Assembly (NCBI RefSeq): GCF_014699055.1
Contig: NZ_JACXAC010000002.1
Location: 372,001 to 436,000, forward strand
Source: Hymenobacter armeniacus
Lineage (GTDB): Bacteria > Bacteroidota > Bacteroidia > Cytophagales > Hymenobacteraceae
Length of the DNA: 64,000 nt
Direction of reading: 5' to 3'
The notes beneath the pieces were generated by a model that saw nothing but the letters and a program-made list of their open reading frames with translations, was not told the DNA's origin and did not search any database. A program made the translations under genes and the position numbers. Shown here piece by piece: positions 1 through 8,472 of this stretch; the stretch's first letter is position 1, and each line of letters begins with the position of its first letter.

Positions 1-549
1 TTTTCCTTGTTGCTCCTGCTCGTTTCCCTGTTCACGCTCGACACCGCCTGCTCGCAGAAGCGCGCCGACGTGGCCGCCAACACGCCCGCGCCGGCTCGCG
101 CGGCGGCCGGCAAAACCTACTTTCAGCCCAAGCCCGTGACCGGCAAGCCCAACGAATTTCCGGTGCGGCACACCGAGGCCGAGTGGAAAAAATTGCTCAC
201 GCCCGACCAGTACTACATCCTGCGCGAAAAGGGCACCGAGCGCGCCTTTACCGGCAAATACCACGACAACCACGCCGCCGGCAGCTACTACTGCGCCGCC
301 GACCACAACCTGCTTTTTACCTCCGATACCAAGTTTGAGTCGGGCACCGGCTGGCCCAGCTTCTACGCCCCGGCCACCGACAATAGCGTGAAAGTGGCTT
401 CCGACAACACCTTCGGCATGAGCCGCGACGAAATTGTGTGCGCCAAGTGCGGCGGCCACCTCGGCCACGTGTTCGACGACGGCCCCAAGCCCACCGGCCA
501 GCGCTACTGCATGGACGGCAATGCTCTGGTTTTTGAGAAGAAAAAGTAG
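1..549 (+). CDS. msrB: Peptide-methionine (R)-S-oxide reductase MsrB, exported, 5' end outside window
   Basis: Reduces methionine-R-sulfoxide in oxidised proteins. The frame is open at the window edge, so the start codon lies upstream and 182 codons are seen. A hydrophobic N-terminus ending in Cys-Ser-Gln suggests a lipoprotein or periplasmic enzyme, although the residue three before the Cys is Asp rather than Leu. The SelR fold is intact: SGTGWPSF, then CAKCGGHLGHVFDDGP, then the catalytic Cys in RYCMDGNAL (nt 508-510). The first zinc-binding pair, normally CxxC, reads CAAD here (Cys nt 292-294, Asp nt 301-303), so one of the four usual zinc cysteines is missing. A strong hairpin terminator follows. 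Family assignment is firm; the membrane anchor is inferred. Confidence 0.93.
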   Translation, partial: FSLLLLLVSLFTLDTACSQKRADVAANTPAPARAAAGKTYFQPKPVTGKPNEFPVRHTEAEWKKLLTPDQYYILREKGTERAFTGKYHDNHAAGSYYCAADHNLLFTSDTKFESGTGWPSFYAPATDNSVKVASDNTFGMSRDEIVCAKCGGHLGHVFDDGPKPTGQRYCMDGNALVFEKKK

Positions 550-587
550 ACTTGACTGCAATATTCTAGGAAAATTCACAAAGTGCC

Positions 588-619
588 GGCCCTGCGAGAA
601 CCACTCGCAGGGCCTTTTT
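588..619 (+). terminator. Intrinsic terminator after msrB
   Basis: An 11-bp perfect stem (588-598 with 604-614), a 5-base loop and a run of five T. It lies 38 bases after the msrB stop and 87 bases before the DUF3050 gene. Confidence 0.85.
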
Positions 620-705
620 CGTTGATGAATAGACAGCTCACCCTCGTGGGCATGCTGTTGCAAGAATGTCTCTCTGAGAAAAATTACAATTATTCTTCTC
701 TTGCT

Positions 706-1497
706 ATGGAAGCTACCTCTGACCCCATCGAATTTCTACAGCAGGAAATTGCGCCTACGCGCCGCCTGCTGCTCAATAACAGCCTCTACCGGAGCATTCA
801 GTCCATGGCCGACTTGCGGCGCTTCATGGAGCACCACGTGTTTGCGGTGTGGGACTTTATGTCGCTGCTTAAGGCCTTGCAGGGCGGCCTGACCTGCGTG
901 CAGGTGCCCTGGGTGCCCACCGCCAACTCTGCCATGCGGCGCCTCATCAATGAGATTGTGCTCGAAGAAGAGTCTGACGTGGACCCGGCGGGCCATGCCA
1001 CCAGCCATTTTGAGCTCTACGTGCGCGCCATGGATGAGTGTGGCGCCGACACGGGCCCCATTCGCCGCCTGGTGGCCGCCGTAGCGGCCGGCGATACCGT
1101 GGAGCGGGCCCTGGAAGCGGCGCGCGTCCCAGAGTCGGTGCGCGAATTTGTGCTCACTACGTTCAACATCATTCGCGTGGGCCGGCCCCACGCGGTGGCC
1201 GCGGCCTTCACCTTCGGCCGCGAAGACTTGATTCCGGACATGTTCCGCCAATTGGTGGACGACCTGAGCACCCGTTTTCCCGGCCAGCTCGACACGTTCA
1301 CCTACTACCTCAACCGCCACATCGAGCTCGACGAGGACGTGCACGCCCCGCTGGCCCGGCAAATGGTGCGCGAGCTGTGCGCCGACGACCCCGAGCGCTG
1401 GCTGGAGGCCCAGCAGGTGGTGGTGCGCTGTCTGGAAGCGCGCATGGCCCTCTGGGACGGCGTGAAGCTAGGAAAAACCCGCCCTGCGCTGGCGTAG
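706..1497 (+). CDS. DUF3050 family protein
   Basis: 263 residues. The sequence matches the DUF3050 family, an all-helical, heme-oxygenase-like fold of unknown biochemical role found in Bacteroidota, Proteobacteria and Cyanobacteria. Supporting stretches are HHVFAVWDFMSLLKALQ near residue 43 and conserved His/Glu positions such as LNRHIELDEDVH near residue 205. There is no signal peptide or membrane segment, so it is probably cytoplasmic. The ATG at 706 is chosen because the in-frame sequence before it reads through the msrB terminator. No operon partner is evident. The function is not known; a metal-binding or redox role is only suggested by the fold. Confidence 0.85.
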   Translation: MEATSDPIEFLQQEIAPTRRLLLNNSLYRSIQSMADLRRFMEHHVFAVWDFMSLLKALQGGLTCVQVPWVPTANSAMRRLINEIVLEEESDVDPAGHATSHFELYVRAMDECGADTGPIRRLVAAVAAGDTVERALEAARVPESVREFVLTTFNIIRVGRPHAVAAAFTFGREDLIPDMFRQLVDDLSTRFPGQLDTFTYYLNRHIELDEDVHAPLARQMVRELCADDPERWLEAQQVVVRCLEARMALWDGVKLGKTRPALA

Positions 1498-1576
1498 GGC
1501 CACTTCCGAACCAGCCGGCCCGGCGCTGCGTTTGAAGCCTGCAGCCGCCCCTGGCTGCGCTATACCGGCGCTGGCC

Positions 1577-1924
1577 ATGTTGAACTGTAAAATGATGGGC
1601 CTGCGCCTGGGTGCGGCCGCCAGCCTAGCGGTGGCTCTGGCGAGCTGCACGGCTACCGAGCAAACGGCCGAAACCGCTGCTCCTACGCAGGTGAATTCCG
1701 ACGCCGACCGCCGCGCCATCTACAATGGCAACGGGGCGGGCACCAGCTCGGCCGTGCCCGACGCCACGCCCAACCGTGTGCGCCTCGGCGAGCAGGCCGC
1801 CGACATCAACCGCCAGAAGCGTATCGAAAGCGTAAATACCAACGACGCCAACACCACCTCGCCCGAAACCCGCATCCAGCGCCTCAACTACCCCGCACCG
1901 CTCGACACGGTGCGCCGCCCGTAG
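1577..1924 (+). CDS. Small putative lipoprotein, unrecognised
   Basis: About 115 residues. The N-terminus has a basic start (NCKMMGLR), a hydrophobic stretch and a lipobox ALASC, so the mature protein should be a lipid-anchored polypeptide of roughly 90 residues. The mature part is rich in Asn, Thr, Asp and Arg, with no recognisable fold or repeat (for example TNDANTTSPETRIQRLNYPAP), and is probably mostly disordered. The start is uncertain: ATGs at 1577, 1592 and 1595 are all compatible with the signal, while the frame is open back to 1532. A perfect palindromic terminator follows. I do not recognise a family. Confidence 0.6.
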   Translation: MLNCKMMGLRLGAAASLAVALASCTATEQTAETAAPTQVNSDADRRAIYNGNGAGTSSAVPDATPNRVRLGEQAADINRQKRIESVNTNDANTTSPETRIQRLNYPAPLDTVRRP

Positions 1925-1940
1925 CCCCGGCGCCCATACA

Positions 1941-1976
1941 CAAAAGCCCGCTTCTGGTACCAGAAGCGGGCTTTTG
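1941..1976. terminator. Bidirectional terminator
   Basis: A perfect 36-base palindrome with A/T runs at both ends. It separates the lipoprotein gene (+) from the convergent basic-protein gene (-) and can serve both. Confidence 0.85.
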
Positions 1977-1997
1977 TTTGCTGAACTTTCAGCCGTG

Positions 1998-2660
1998 CTA
2001 CGCGCTGACTTCGCCAGTGCTGGGGCTGTCGGCCGAGTTCATCACGCCGTTGGCTTCCGGCGCGGCGCTGGCCTGCGCGCGCGGCTTGGGGCCGCGGCGG
2101 GCACCGGTGGCGGCCGCTGGCTTGCGGCCGCGCGCAGTGGCAGTGGGAGCCGCCGGGGCAGTATCGGCGTCGCCGGCAGTGCCGCCGTCGGGGCGCGTGG
2201 CGCGGGGCTTGCGCGGAGAGCCGTCCTTGTTCAGGGTTTGGCTTTTTTTACTGCGGTTCTTGCCGTCGTTGGCCGCCGCGCCGTTGGCAGTGCCCGCGTT
2301 GCCGCCGGTGCCAGCCACCGAATCATAGTGCCGCACAATGGTGTGCAGGGCTTCTTCAAACATGCGTTCCGTATCCACGTCGAGGCGGCGCGTGGCTTCC
2401 TTCACTACTTCCTTCAGCTTAGCTTTCGTTTCTTTGCGGATGCGAGTCACCACCTCACTCATGCGGTTGTTCAACTCTTTCTGCAATTGCTTGGCGGCCG
2501 ATTTGAGCGATTTTTTCTGGCTGGCCTTGCGGCCGGCCCGGTCATCGTCCAGTTCGGACTTTGCGCGTCCGGCATTTTTTGCCGATTTGCGGGCCGCTTT
2601 TTCTTCCGGCGTGCGTTTCGCGCGTTTTTCCGTTTGAGTCGGAGAAGCAGGTTTTTTCAT
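1998..2660 (-). CDS. Lys/Ala-rich basic coiled-coil protein, possible DNA-binding tail
   Basis: 220 residues, starting at the ATG whose product begins MKKPASPTQTEKR; an upstream in-frame extension looks non-coding. Three zones can be seen: a very basic N-terminus (residues 1-55), a predicted coiled coil (about 55-115, QLQKELNNRMSEVVTRI then KLKEVVKEATRRLDV), and a low-complexity Ala/Gly/Pro tail with basic clusters (RKPRATRPDG, ARGRKPAA, RRGPKPRA) that resemble AT-hook or histone-H1-like tails. A nucleoid-associated or nucleic-acid-binding role is inferred from composition only; no enzymatic motif is present. It is transcribed divergently from metG across a 229-bp AT-rich spacer. Confidence 0.65.
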   Translation of the reverse strand: MKKPASPTQTEKRAKRTPEEKAARKSAKNAGRAKSELDDDRAGRKASQKKSLKSAAKQLQKELNNRMSEVVTRIRKETKAKLKEVVKEATRRLDVDTERMFEEALHTIVRHYDSVAGTGGNAGTANGAAANDGKNRSKKSQTLNKDGSPRKPRATRPDGGTAGDADTAPAAPTATARGRKPAAATGARRGPKPRAQASAAPEANGVMNSADSPSTGEVSA

Positions 2661-2889
2661 GTGAAAAAATGGTTGATGAAGGTAAAGAAAGGCAGAGGAG
2701 AAGCGCTTAATTGTGCGTCGATGTGTACACGACGCGGTCAAATGTAAAATGAATTGCTTGTCAAACGGTTTCGTTGGTTTTAAGTTGATTTAAAATCAGC
2801 AGTTTTTAATGTTTCTTTCTTTTTGCGCCAATTGTTTGCGGGCGTTTTAACTGCAAATTCATTGAGTTGCTTTATTTTTCAGTTTACGT

Positions 2890-4932
2890 ATGTCTTCACT
2901 TCCTAAACGCTACACCGTCACGGCTGCGTTGCCTTATGCCAATGGCCCGGTGCACATTGGCCACCTGGCCGGCGTTTATTTACCGGCCGATATTTATGTG
3001 CGCTACCTGCGCTCGGCGGGACGCGACGTGAAATTCATTTGCGGCTCCGACGAACACGGCGTGCCCATCACCATTCGCGCCCAAAAAGAAGGCGTGACGC
3101 CCCAGCAAGTGGTGGATAAATACCACGCCCTAATTCGCGATTCGTTCAAGGAATTCAACGTGTCGTTCGACGTGTATTCGCGCACGTCGTCGGCCACGCA
3201 CGCCGAAGTTTCGAGCGGTTTTTTTACCAAGCTCAACCGCGAAGGCAAATTCATCGAGCAAACTACGCAGCAGTATTTCGACGAGGCCGCCCAACAATTT
3301 CTGGCCGACCGCTACATCGTGGGCACCTGCCCCAATTGCGGCAACGAAAACGCCTACGGCGACCAGTGCGAGCGTTGCGGCACCTCGCTCAGCCCGACGG
3401 AATTAATTAATCCGCGCAGCATGCTCAGCGGCGCGCACCCCGTGTTGCGCGACACCAAGCACTGGTTTTTGCCCCTCGACCAGTACGAGTCCTGGCTGCG
3501 CGAATGGATAATTGACGGCCACAAAAACGACTGGAAAACCAACGTGTACGGCCAGTGCAAATCCTGGATTGACCAAGGGCTGCACCCCCGCGCCGTGACG
3601 CGCGATTTGGATTGGGGCGTGCCCGTGCCGGTGCCCGGCGCCGAAGGTAAAGTGCTGTATGTATGGTTTGATGCGCCCATTGGCTACATCTCGGCTACTA
3701 AGGAAGCATTCCCCAATGAGTGGGAGACCTATTGGAAAGACAAGGATTCCAAACTGGTGCATTTCATTGGCAAGGATAACATCGTTTTCCACTGCATTAT
3801 TTTTCCGGTAATGCTGAAAGCGCACGGCGATTACATCCTGCCGGACAATGTGCCCGCCAATGAATTTCTGAACCTGGAAGGCGACAAAATCAGCACCTCG
3901 CGCAACTGGGCGGTGTGGCTGCACGAGTATCTGGCCGACTTCCCCGGCCAGGCCGACGTGTTGCGCTACGTGCTGTGCGCCAACGCGCCCGAAACGAAAG
4001 ACAACGATTTTACCTGGAAAGATTTTCAGGCGCGGAATAACAACGAATTGGTGGCCACGCTCGGCAATTTTGTGAATCGTGCCGCCGTGCTCACGCACAA
4101 ATTCTTTGAAGGCAAAGTGCCGGAATTAGGCGAGCTGCAACCCATCGACGAGGAGGCATTCGGGCAGTTGGCCGAATTTCCCGCCAAAATCGGGGAGTTG
4201 ATTGAAAATTACCGTTTCCGCGACGCCTTGGCGGAGGTATTGAACCTGGCGCGTCTGGGTAATAAATACCTGGCCGAAACGCAGCCCTGGCACCTGATTA
4301 AAACCGATGCGGCGCGCACGGGCACGGTGCTGCACGTGGCGCTGCAAATTGCTGCGGCCCTGGCCCCGGTGCTGGAGCCCTTCCTGCCCGAATCGGCGCA
4401 GAAGCTGGTTGATATGCTTGATTTCGAGTTGGGTAACTGGGCCAGCGCCGGCCGCCGTGATGCGTTGAAAGCCGGTCATCAATTGCGCGAAGCAGCCTTG
4501 CTGTTCGCCAAAATTGAAGACGCTGTGGTGGAGAATCAGGTGCAAAAACTGCTGGATACCAAAAAGGAAAATCAGTTGGCCAACACGCCCGTCACGCCCG
4601 CTAAATCGGATGTGACTTTCGATGATTTTGGCGCGATGGATTTGCGCGTGGGCACCATCGTGGCCGCCGAGAAAGTAGCTAAAACCAAAAAGCTGCTGAA
4701 GCTCACCGTCGACGTGGGCCTGGAGCAGCGCACCATCGTGAGCGGCATCGCCGAATATTTTATTCCCGAGGCGCTGGTGGGCCAGCAAGTACAAGTATTG
4801 CTCAACCTGGCCCCACGCGAAATCAAAGGCATCAAAAGCCAGGGCATGCTGCTGATGGCCGAAAATGCCGACGGTACCCTCGCCCTGATGCAGCCCGGCA
4901 CGCCCGTGCGCAACGGCAGCGGGGTAGCGTAA
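2890..4932 (+). CDS. metG: Methionyl-tRNA synthetase
   Basis: Charges tRNA-Met with methionine in the cytoplasm. 680 residues. The class I signature is HIGH at residues 22-25 (after PYANGPV). The zinc knuckle CPNCGN...CERCG lies near residues 145-165, and the KMSKS loop appears as KISTS near residue 333. The C-terminal 105 residues (from [12 protein letters not shown]) form the EMAP-II/Trbp111-like tRNA-binding and dimerisation domain, as in other long bacterial MetG. The start at 2890 follows an AT-rich leader without a Shine-Dalgarno sequence, as is usual in Bacteroidota. A 44-base perfect palindrome terminates it against the convergent pth. Monocistronic by context. Confidence 0.98.
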   Translation: MSSLPKRYTVTAALPYANGPVHIGHLAGVYLPADIYVRYLRSAGRDVKFICGSDEHGVPITIRAQKEGVTPQQVVDKYHALIRDSFKEFNVSFDVYSRTSSATHAEVSSGFFTKLNREGKFIEQTTQQYFDEAAQQFLADRYIVGTCPNCGNENAYGDQCERCGTSLSPTELINPRSMLSGAHPVLRDTKHWFLPLDQYESWLREWIIDGHKNDWKTNVYGQCKSWIDQGLHPRAVTRDLDWGVPVPVPGAEGKVLYVWFDAPIGYISATKEAFPNEWETYWKDKDSKLVHFIGKDNIVFHCIIFPVMLKAHGDYILPDNVPANEFLNLEGDKISTSRNWAVWLHEYLADFPGQADVLRYVLCANAPETKDNDFTWKDFQARNNNELVATLGNFVNRAAVLTHKFFEGKVPELGELQPIDEEAFGQLAEFPAKIGELIENYRFRDALAEVLNLARLGNKYLAETQPWHLIKTDAARTGTVLHVALQIAAALAPVLEPFLPESAQKLVDMLDFELGNWASAGRRDALKAGHQLREAALLFAKIEDAVVENQVQKLLDTKKENQLANTPVTPAKSDVTFDDFGAMDLRVGTIVAAEKVAKTKKLLKLTVDVGLEQRTIVSGIAEYFIPEALVGQQVQVLLNLAPREIKGIKSQGMLLMAENADGTLALMQPGTPVRNGSGVA

Positions 4933-4944
4933 GAAACACGTTAC

Positions 4945-4988
4945 AAAAAGAAAGGCCGACCGCAGTACTGCGGTCGGCCTTTCTTTTT
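4945..4988. terminator. Bidirectional terminator between metG and pth
   Basis: A perfect 44-base palindrome bounded by A5/T5 runs, in the convergent gap between metG and pth. Confidence 0.9.
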
Positions 4989-5020
4989 TACAAAGCGAAT
5001 GTTTTTACAAGGCGAATTTG

Positions 5021-5587
5021 CTACTTCACATTCACCACGTTCATGGCGCGCTCCAGGCCCATGGAGCCGAATGCCAGCACGGCATCGGCGGCTTTCTCGA
5101 TGCGGGTCGGCAACTCGATTAATTCATCGGCTGAAAACGGGTTCAATACATAATCAACCTGCCGGCCTTTCGGAAAATTAGCGTCGACGCCGAAACGCAG
5201 GCGGGCGTAGACATCGGTGCCCAATGTGGCCTGAATGTCTTTCAGGCCGTTGTGGCCGCCGGCCGAGCCCTGGCCTTTCAGGCGCAGCTTGCCGAAAGGG
5301 AGGGCCAAGTCATCGGTCACGACCACCATGTTTTCGACGGGAATTTTCAGCGTGGCCAGCCAGTGCGCCGCGGCTTTGCCGCTCAGGTTCATGTAGGTGG
5401 TGGGCTTCACCAGGGTGTAAGTGTGGCCCTTGTGCTTGATTTCGGTGGTGAAGGCGTGGCGACCGATTTCGAAGCGGGGCGCATCGAATTTGGCCGCCAG
5501 GAAATCAGCCACCATAAAACCGATGTTGTGGCGCGTGTCGGCGTATTCGGGGCCGATGTTGCCCAAGCAGAGAACCAAAAACTTCAT
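5021..5587 (-). CDS. pth: Peptidyl-tRNA hydrolase
   Basis: Releases peptides from prematurely dissociated peptidyl-tRNA. 188 residues, full length. Catalytic His20 is in TRHNIGF. Asn67 (TYMNLSG), Asp92/93 (VTDDLALPFGK) and Asn113 (GGHNGLKDI) complete the known active-site set. It lies downstream of rplY on the same strand, the conserved prs-rplY-pth neighbourhood, but a hairpin with T-run (5632-5663) sits between the two, so read-through or a separate promoter is needed. Confidence 0.97.
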   Translation of the reverse strand: MKFLVLCLGNIGPEYADTRHNIGFMVADFLAAKFDAPRFEIGRHAFTTEIKHKGHTYTLVKPTTYMNLSGKAAAHWLATLKIPVENMVVVTDDLALPFGKLRLKGQGSAGGHNGLKDIQATLGTDVYARLRFGVDANFPKGRQVDYVLNPFSADELIELPTRIEKAADAVLAFGSMGLERAMNVVNVK

Positions 5588-5631
5588 AACGTTAATTCAA
5601 ACAATGAGGCAGTGCACCGGGCACCGCAACT

Positions 5632-5663
5632 AAAAAGCCGCCCCAAAATTGGAGCGGCTTTTT
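5632..5663 (-). terminator. Hairpin between rplY and pth
   Basis: A 10-bp perfect stem with A5/T5 ends (5632-5641 with 5654-5663) in the 142-base gap after rplY. It could fully or partly terminate rplY transcripts before pth. Confidence 0.7.
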
Positions 5664-5729
5664 GAGTATGCACTAATTCGTCCGCGAAATTCGACAAGCC
5701 AAAAAACCTATCGAACCCGTGGTGCAGAA

Positions 5730-6302
5730 TTACTTGTTGGCAGCCATTTCGCCTTTCAGCGCACGCGGGATGGCGATGGTCGCAATCGGAGCAGCGGCGT
5801 TGGTCAGGATGGTGTAGTTCTTAGGCTCCACGGCGCCCACTTTGATGGACTTGCCGAGCTCGAGGCTGCTGATGTTCACTTCCACGTAGTCGGGGAGGTT
5901 GTCGGCGGTAGCGCGCACTTTCACTTTGCGCAGCTTGCTCACCAGCTTGCCGCCGGCCAGCACGCCCGGCGACACGCCCACGTACTTCACGGGGATGTCC
6001 ATTTTCACCTCTTTGCCGTCTTCCAGCTCGAGGAAGTCAACGTGGAGGAGCATTTCGTTCACGGGGTGGAACTGGGCGTCCTGCACGATGGCGCGGTACA
6101 GGGTGCCTTCCACGTTCAGGTCCACGATGTGAGCCTCCGGCGTGTACAACAACTCGCGGAACAGGATAGCGGGCACGGAGAAGTGCACGGTGTCTTTGCC
6201 GCCATACAACACGCACGGTACTTGGGCGTCGAGGCGCAATGCCTTGGCGTCCGTTTTACCGAGATTCGCTCTTTTAAACCCTACAATCTCGAGGCTTTTC
6301 AT
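5730..6302 (-). CDS. rplY: 50S ribosomal protein L25 / general stress protein Ctc
   Basis: Binds 5S rRNA in the large ribosomal subunit. 190 residues, the long TL5/Ctc form: an N-terminal L25 beta-barrel (residues 1-95, MKSLEIVGFKR...VLYGG) followed by the C-terminal TL5 domain (DIPVKYVGVSPGVLAGGKLV, ending at ANK). The long form is usual in Bacteroidota. A TACCTTTG -7 box is visible about 65 bases upstream of the start. It normally neighbours prs; here a hydrolase gene on the opposite strand separates the two. Confidence 0.96.
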   Translation of the reverse strand: MKSLEIVGFKRANLGKTDAKALRLDAQVPCVLYGGKDTVHFSVPAILFRELLYTPEAHIVDLNVEGTLYRAIVQDAQFHPVNEMLLHVDFLELEDGKEVKMDIPVKYVGVSPGVLAGGKLVSKLRKVKVRATADNLPDYVEVNISSLELGKSIKVGAVEPKNYTILTNAAAPIATIAIPRALKGEMAANK

Positions 6303-6366
6303 AAAAGTGGTTCGTTAAAAAATGAGGAAAGCCGGGTTGAACTGAAAATCAGTCCAAAACGGGCCG

Positions 6367-6374
6367 CAAAGGTA
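6367..6374 (-). promoter_or_regulatory. Candidate -7 element of rplY
   Basis: TACCTTTG on the minus strand fits the Bacteroidota -7 consensus TAnnTTTG. The -33 position 19 bases further upstream reads TAGC, a poor match to TTTG, so only the -7 half is supported. Confidence 0.5.
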
Positions 6375-6497
6375 AGGAGCATCTGCTAGATTTGCTAGCC
6401 CCGCCGCCACATTGTGCCCGGCAGCGCGCCGGCAGGGGCAGCGGGAGGGCCGGTGCCCTGGGCCCCGCCCATTCATCCTCATTCTTATTCCCAACTC

Positions 6498-8399
6498 ATG
6501 ACCAACTGCTTCTTTCTTGGCGCCTGCCTGCTCAGCGCAACGCCCCTGCTGGCCCAAACGCCCGTGCCGCCGGCCAGTGCCTATGCGCAGGACCACTACA
6601 CCAAACAGGAAGTGTACGTGACCATGCGCGACGGCGTGAAGCTGTTCACGGCCATTTATACGCCCAAGGATGCCGCGGCCGGTAAGAAATACCCCATCAT
6701 GATGCAGCGCACCTGCTACAGCGTGGCGCCCTACGGCCCCGGCAAGTACCCGGCGCGCCTCGGCCCCTCCGAAACCATGATGAAGGAGGGCTACATCTTC
6801 GCTTACCAGGACGTGCGCGGCCGCTGGAAAAGCCAGGGCACCTGGACCAACATGACGCCCGTGCTCGATAAAAAAAAGAGCAAAAAGGACGTGGACGAAA
6901 CCACCGATACTTACGACACGGTGGACTGGCTGGTGAAAAAGGTGGCCCACAACAACGGCCGGGTAGGGCAGTGGGGCATCTCGTACCCCGGTTTCTACAC
7001 GGCTTCGGGCATTCTGTCCAACCACCCGGCCCTGAAGGCGTCGTCGCCCCAGGCCCCGGTTTCGGACTTTTTCTTCGATGATTTTCACCACAACGGCGCG
7101 TTCCTGGAGTCCTACATCTACACCTACCCGGTGTTTGGGGTGCAGAAGCAGGACACGACCAGCAAATCGTGGTACGATGCCCAAATGATAAAGGCGGGCA
7201 CCCGAGACGGCTACCAGTTTCTGCTGGACCTCGGCCCGCTCAAGAACGCCGATAAGTACTACGCCAACAATTTCTTCTGGCAGGAAACCGTCAACCACCC
7301 CAACTACGACGAGTTCTGGCAGAAACGTGCGCTGCCGGCGCACTACACCGCCGGCATCAAGCCCGCCGTGATGACCGTGGGCGGCTGGTTCGACGCCGAA
7401 GACCTGCGCGGCCCGCTCACCATCTACAAAACCATCGAGAAGAAAAGCCCCGGCACCTACAACACCCTAGTGATGGGCCCCTTCGGCCACGGCCGCTGGT
7501 CGCGCGAAACCGGCCATACCCTGCACAGCAACGTGTATTTCGGCGACAGCATCGCCACCTTCTACCAGCGCAACATCGAGGCCAAATTCTTTGCCCACTT
7601 CCTGAAGGGCTCGGGCGATAAAAACACCGGCCTGCCCGAAGCCTACCTCTTCGACACCGGCAAGAAGCAGTGGGAAACCTTCGCGCAGTGGCCCACGCCC
7701 GCCGCCACCCACCAGAAGCTGTACCTGAGCGCCAGCGGCAAGCTCGAGCGCGAGCCCGCCGCCACGCCCGGCACCCAAACCTTCGTGAGCGACCCGCTGA
7801 AGCCCGTGCCCTACACCGAAGACCTGAGCACCACCATGGGCTTCACGCCCTTCAACTACATGAGCGAGGACCAGCGCTTCGCCGGTCGCCGCCCCGACGT
7901 GCTGGTGTACCAAACCGACGTGCTGACCGACGACGTGACGCTGGGCGGCGAAATCATGGCCAAGCTCAAGGTGGCCACTTCCGGCACCGACGCCGATTGG
8001 GTGGTGAAGCTCATCGACGTGTACCCGCCCGACGAGCCCAACCACGACTACATGCCCAACAAAAGCATCATCCTGAGCAACTACCAGCAAATGGTGCGCT
8101 CCGAGGTGATGCCCGCCCGCTTCCGCCACAGCTTCGAGAAGCCCGAAGCCATGGTGCCCAACCAAAAAACAGACGTCGATTTCCGGTTGCAGGACGTGCT
8201 GCACACCTTCAAGAAGGGCCACCGCATCATGGTGCAGGTGCAGAGCACATGGTTTCCGTTCATTGCCCGCAACCCGCAAACCTTCGTGGAGAACCCCTAC
8301 AAGGCCAACGAAAGCGACTACGTGAAGGCCACCCACAGCGTATTCGGCGAGAGCTACCTCGACGTGGAAGTGCTGCCGAAGGCAACAGTGAACCCGTAG
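6498..8399 (+). CDS. Secreted CocE/NonD-type (peptidase S15) alpha/beta hydrolase
   Basis: About 633 residues. The start is placed at MTNCFFLGACLLSATPLLAQ, a clear signal peptide; the in-frame sequence before it is Pro/Ala-rich and non-coding in character. The S15 catalytic domain has the nucleophile motif GISYPGFYT (family GxSYxG), the oxyanion region AYQDVRGRWKSQG, and a putative catalytic His in GPFGHGRW. The C-terminal third (from about residue 430) is the jelly-roll domain of X-Pro dipeptidyl peptidase and cocaine-esterase-like enzymes (DVLTDDVTLGGEIMAKL). Known members cleave acyl-peptide or ester bonds; the substrate cannot be told here. It sits between rplY and prs, antisense to both. 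Confidence 0.88.
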   Translation: MTNCFFLGACLLSATPLLAQTPVPPASAYAQDHYTKQEVYVTMRDGVKLFTAIYTPKDAAAGKKYPIMMQRTCYSVAPYGPGKYPARLGPSETMMKEGYIFAYQDVRGRWKSQGTWTNMTPVLDKKKSKKDVDETTDTYDTVDWLVKKVAHNNGRVGQWGISYPGFYTASGILSNHPALKASSPQAPVSDFFFDDFHHNGAFLESYIYTYPVFGVQKQDTTSKSWYDAQMIKAGTRDGYQFLLDLGPLKNADKYYANNFFWQETVNHPNYDEFWQKRALPAHYTAGIKPAVMTVGGWFDAEDLRGPLTIYKTIEKKSPGTYNTLVMGPFGHGRWSRETGHTLHSNVYFGDSIATFYQRNIEAKFFAHFLKGSGDKNTGLPEAYLFDTGKKQWETFAQWPTPAATHQKLYLSASGKLEREPAATPGTQTFVSDPLKPVPYTEDLSTTMGFTPFNYMSEDQRFAGRRPDVLVYQTDVLTDDVTLGGEIMAKLKVATSGTDADWVVKLIDVYPPDEPNHDYMPNKSIILSNYQQMVRSEVMPARFRHSFEKPEAMVPNQKTDVDFRLQDVLHTFKKGHRIMVQVQSTWFPFIARNPQTFVENPYKANESDYVKATHSVFGESYLDVEVLPKATVNP

Positions 8400-8416
8400 C
8401 GTTGCAGAATGCATGC

Positions 8417-8451
8417 AAAAGGCCGCTCAACTACTGGTTGAGCGGCCTTTT
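8417..8451. terminator. Bidirectional terminator between the hydrolase and prs
   Basis: A 15-bp perfect stem (8417-8431 with 8437-8451), 5-base loop and A/T-run ends, in the convergent gap. Confidence 0.88.
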
Positions 8452-8472
8452 GGCTTTTTGAAAAGCAATTGT

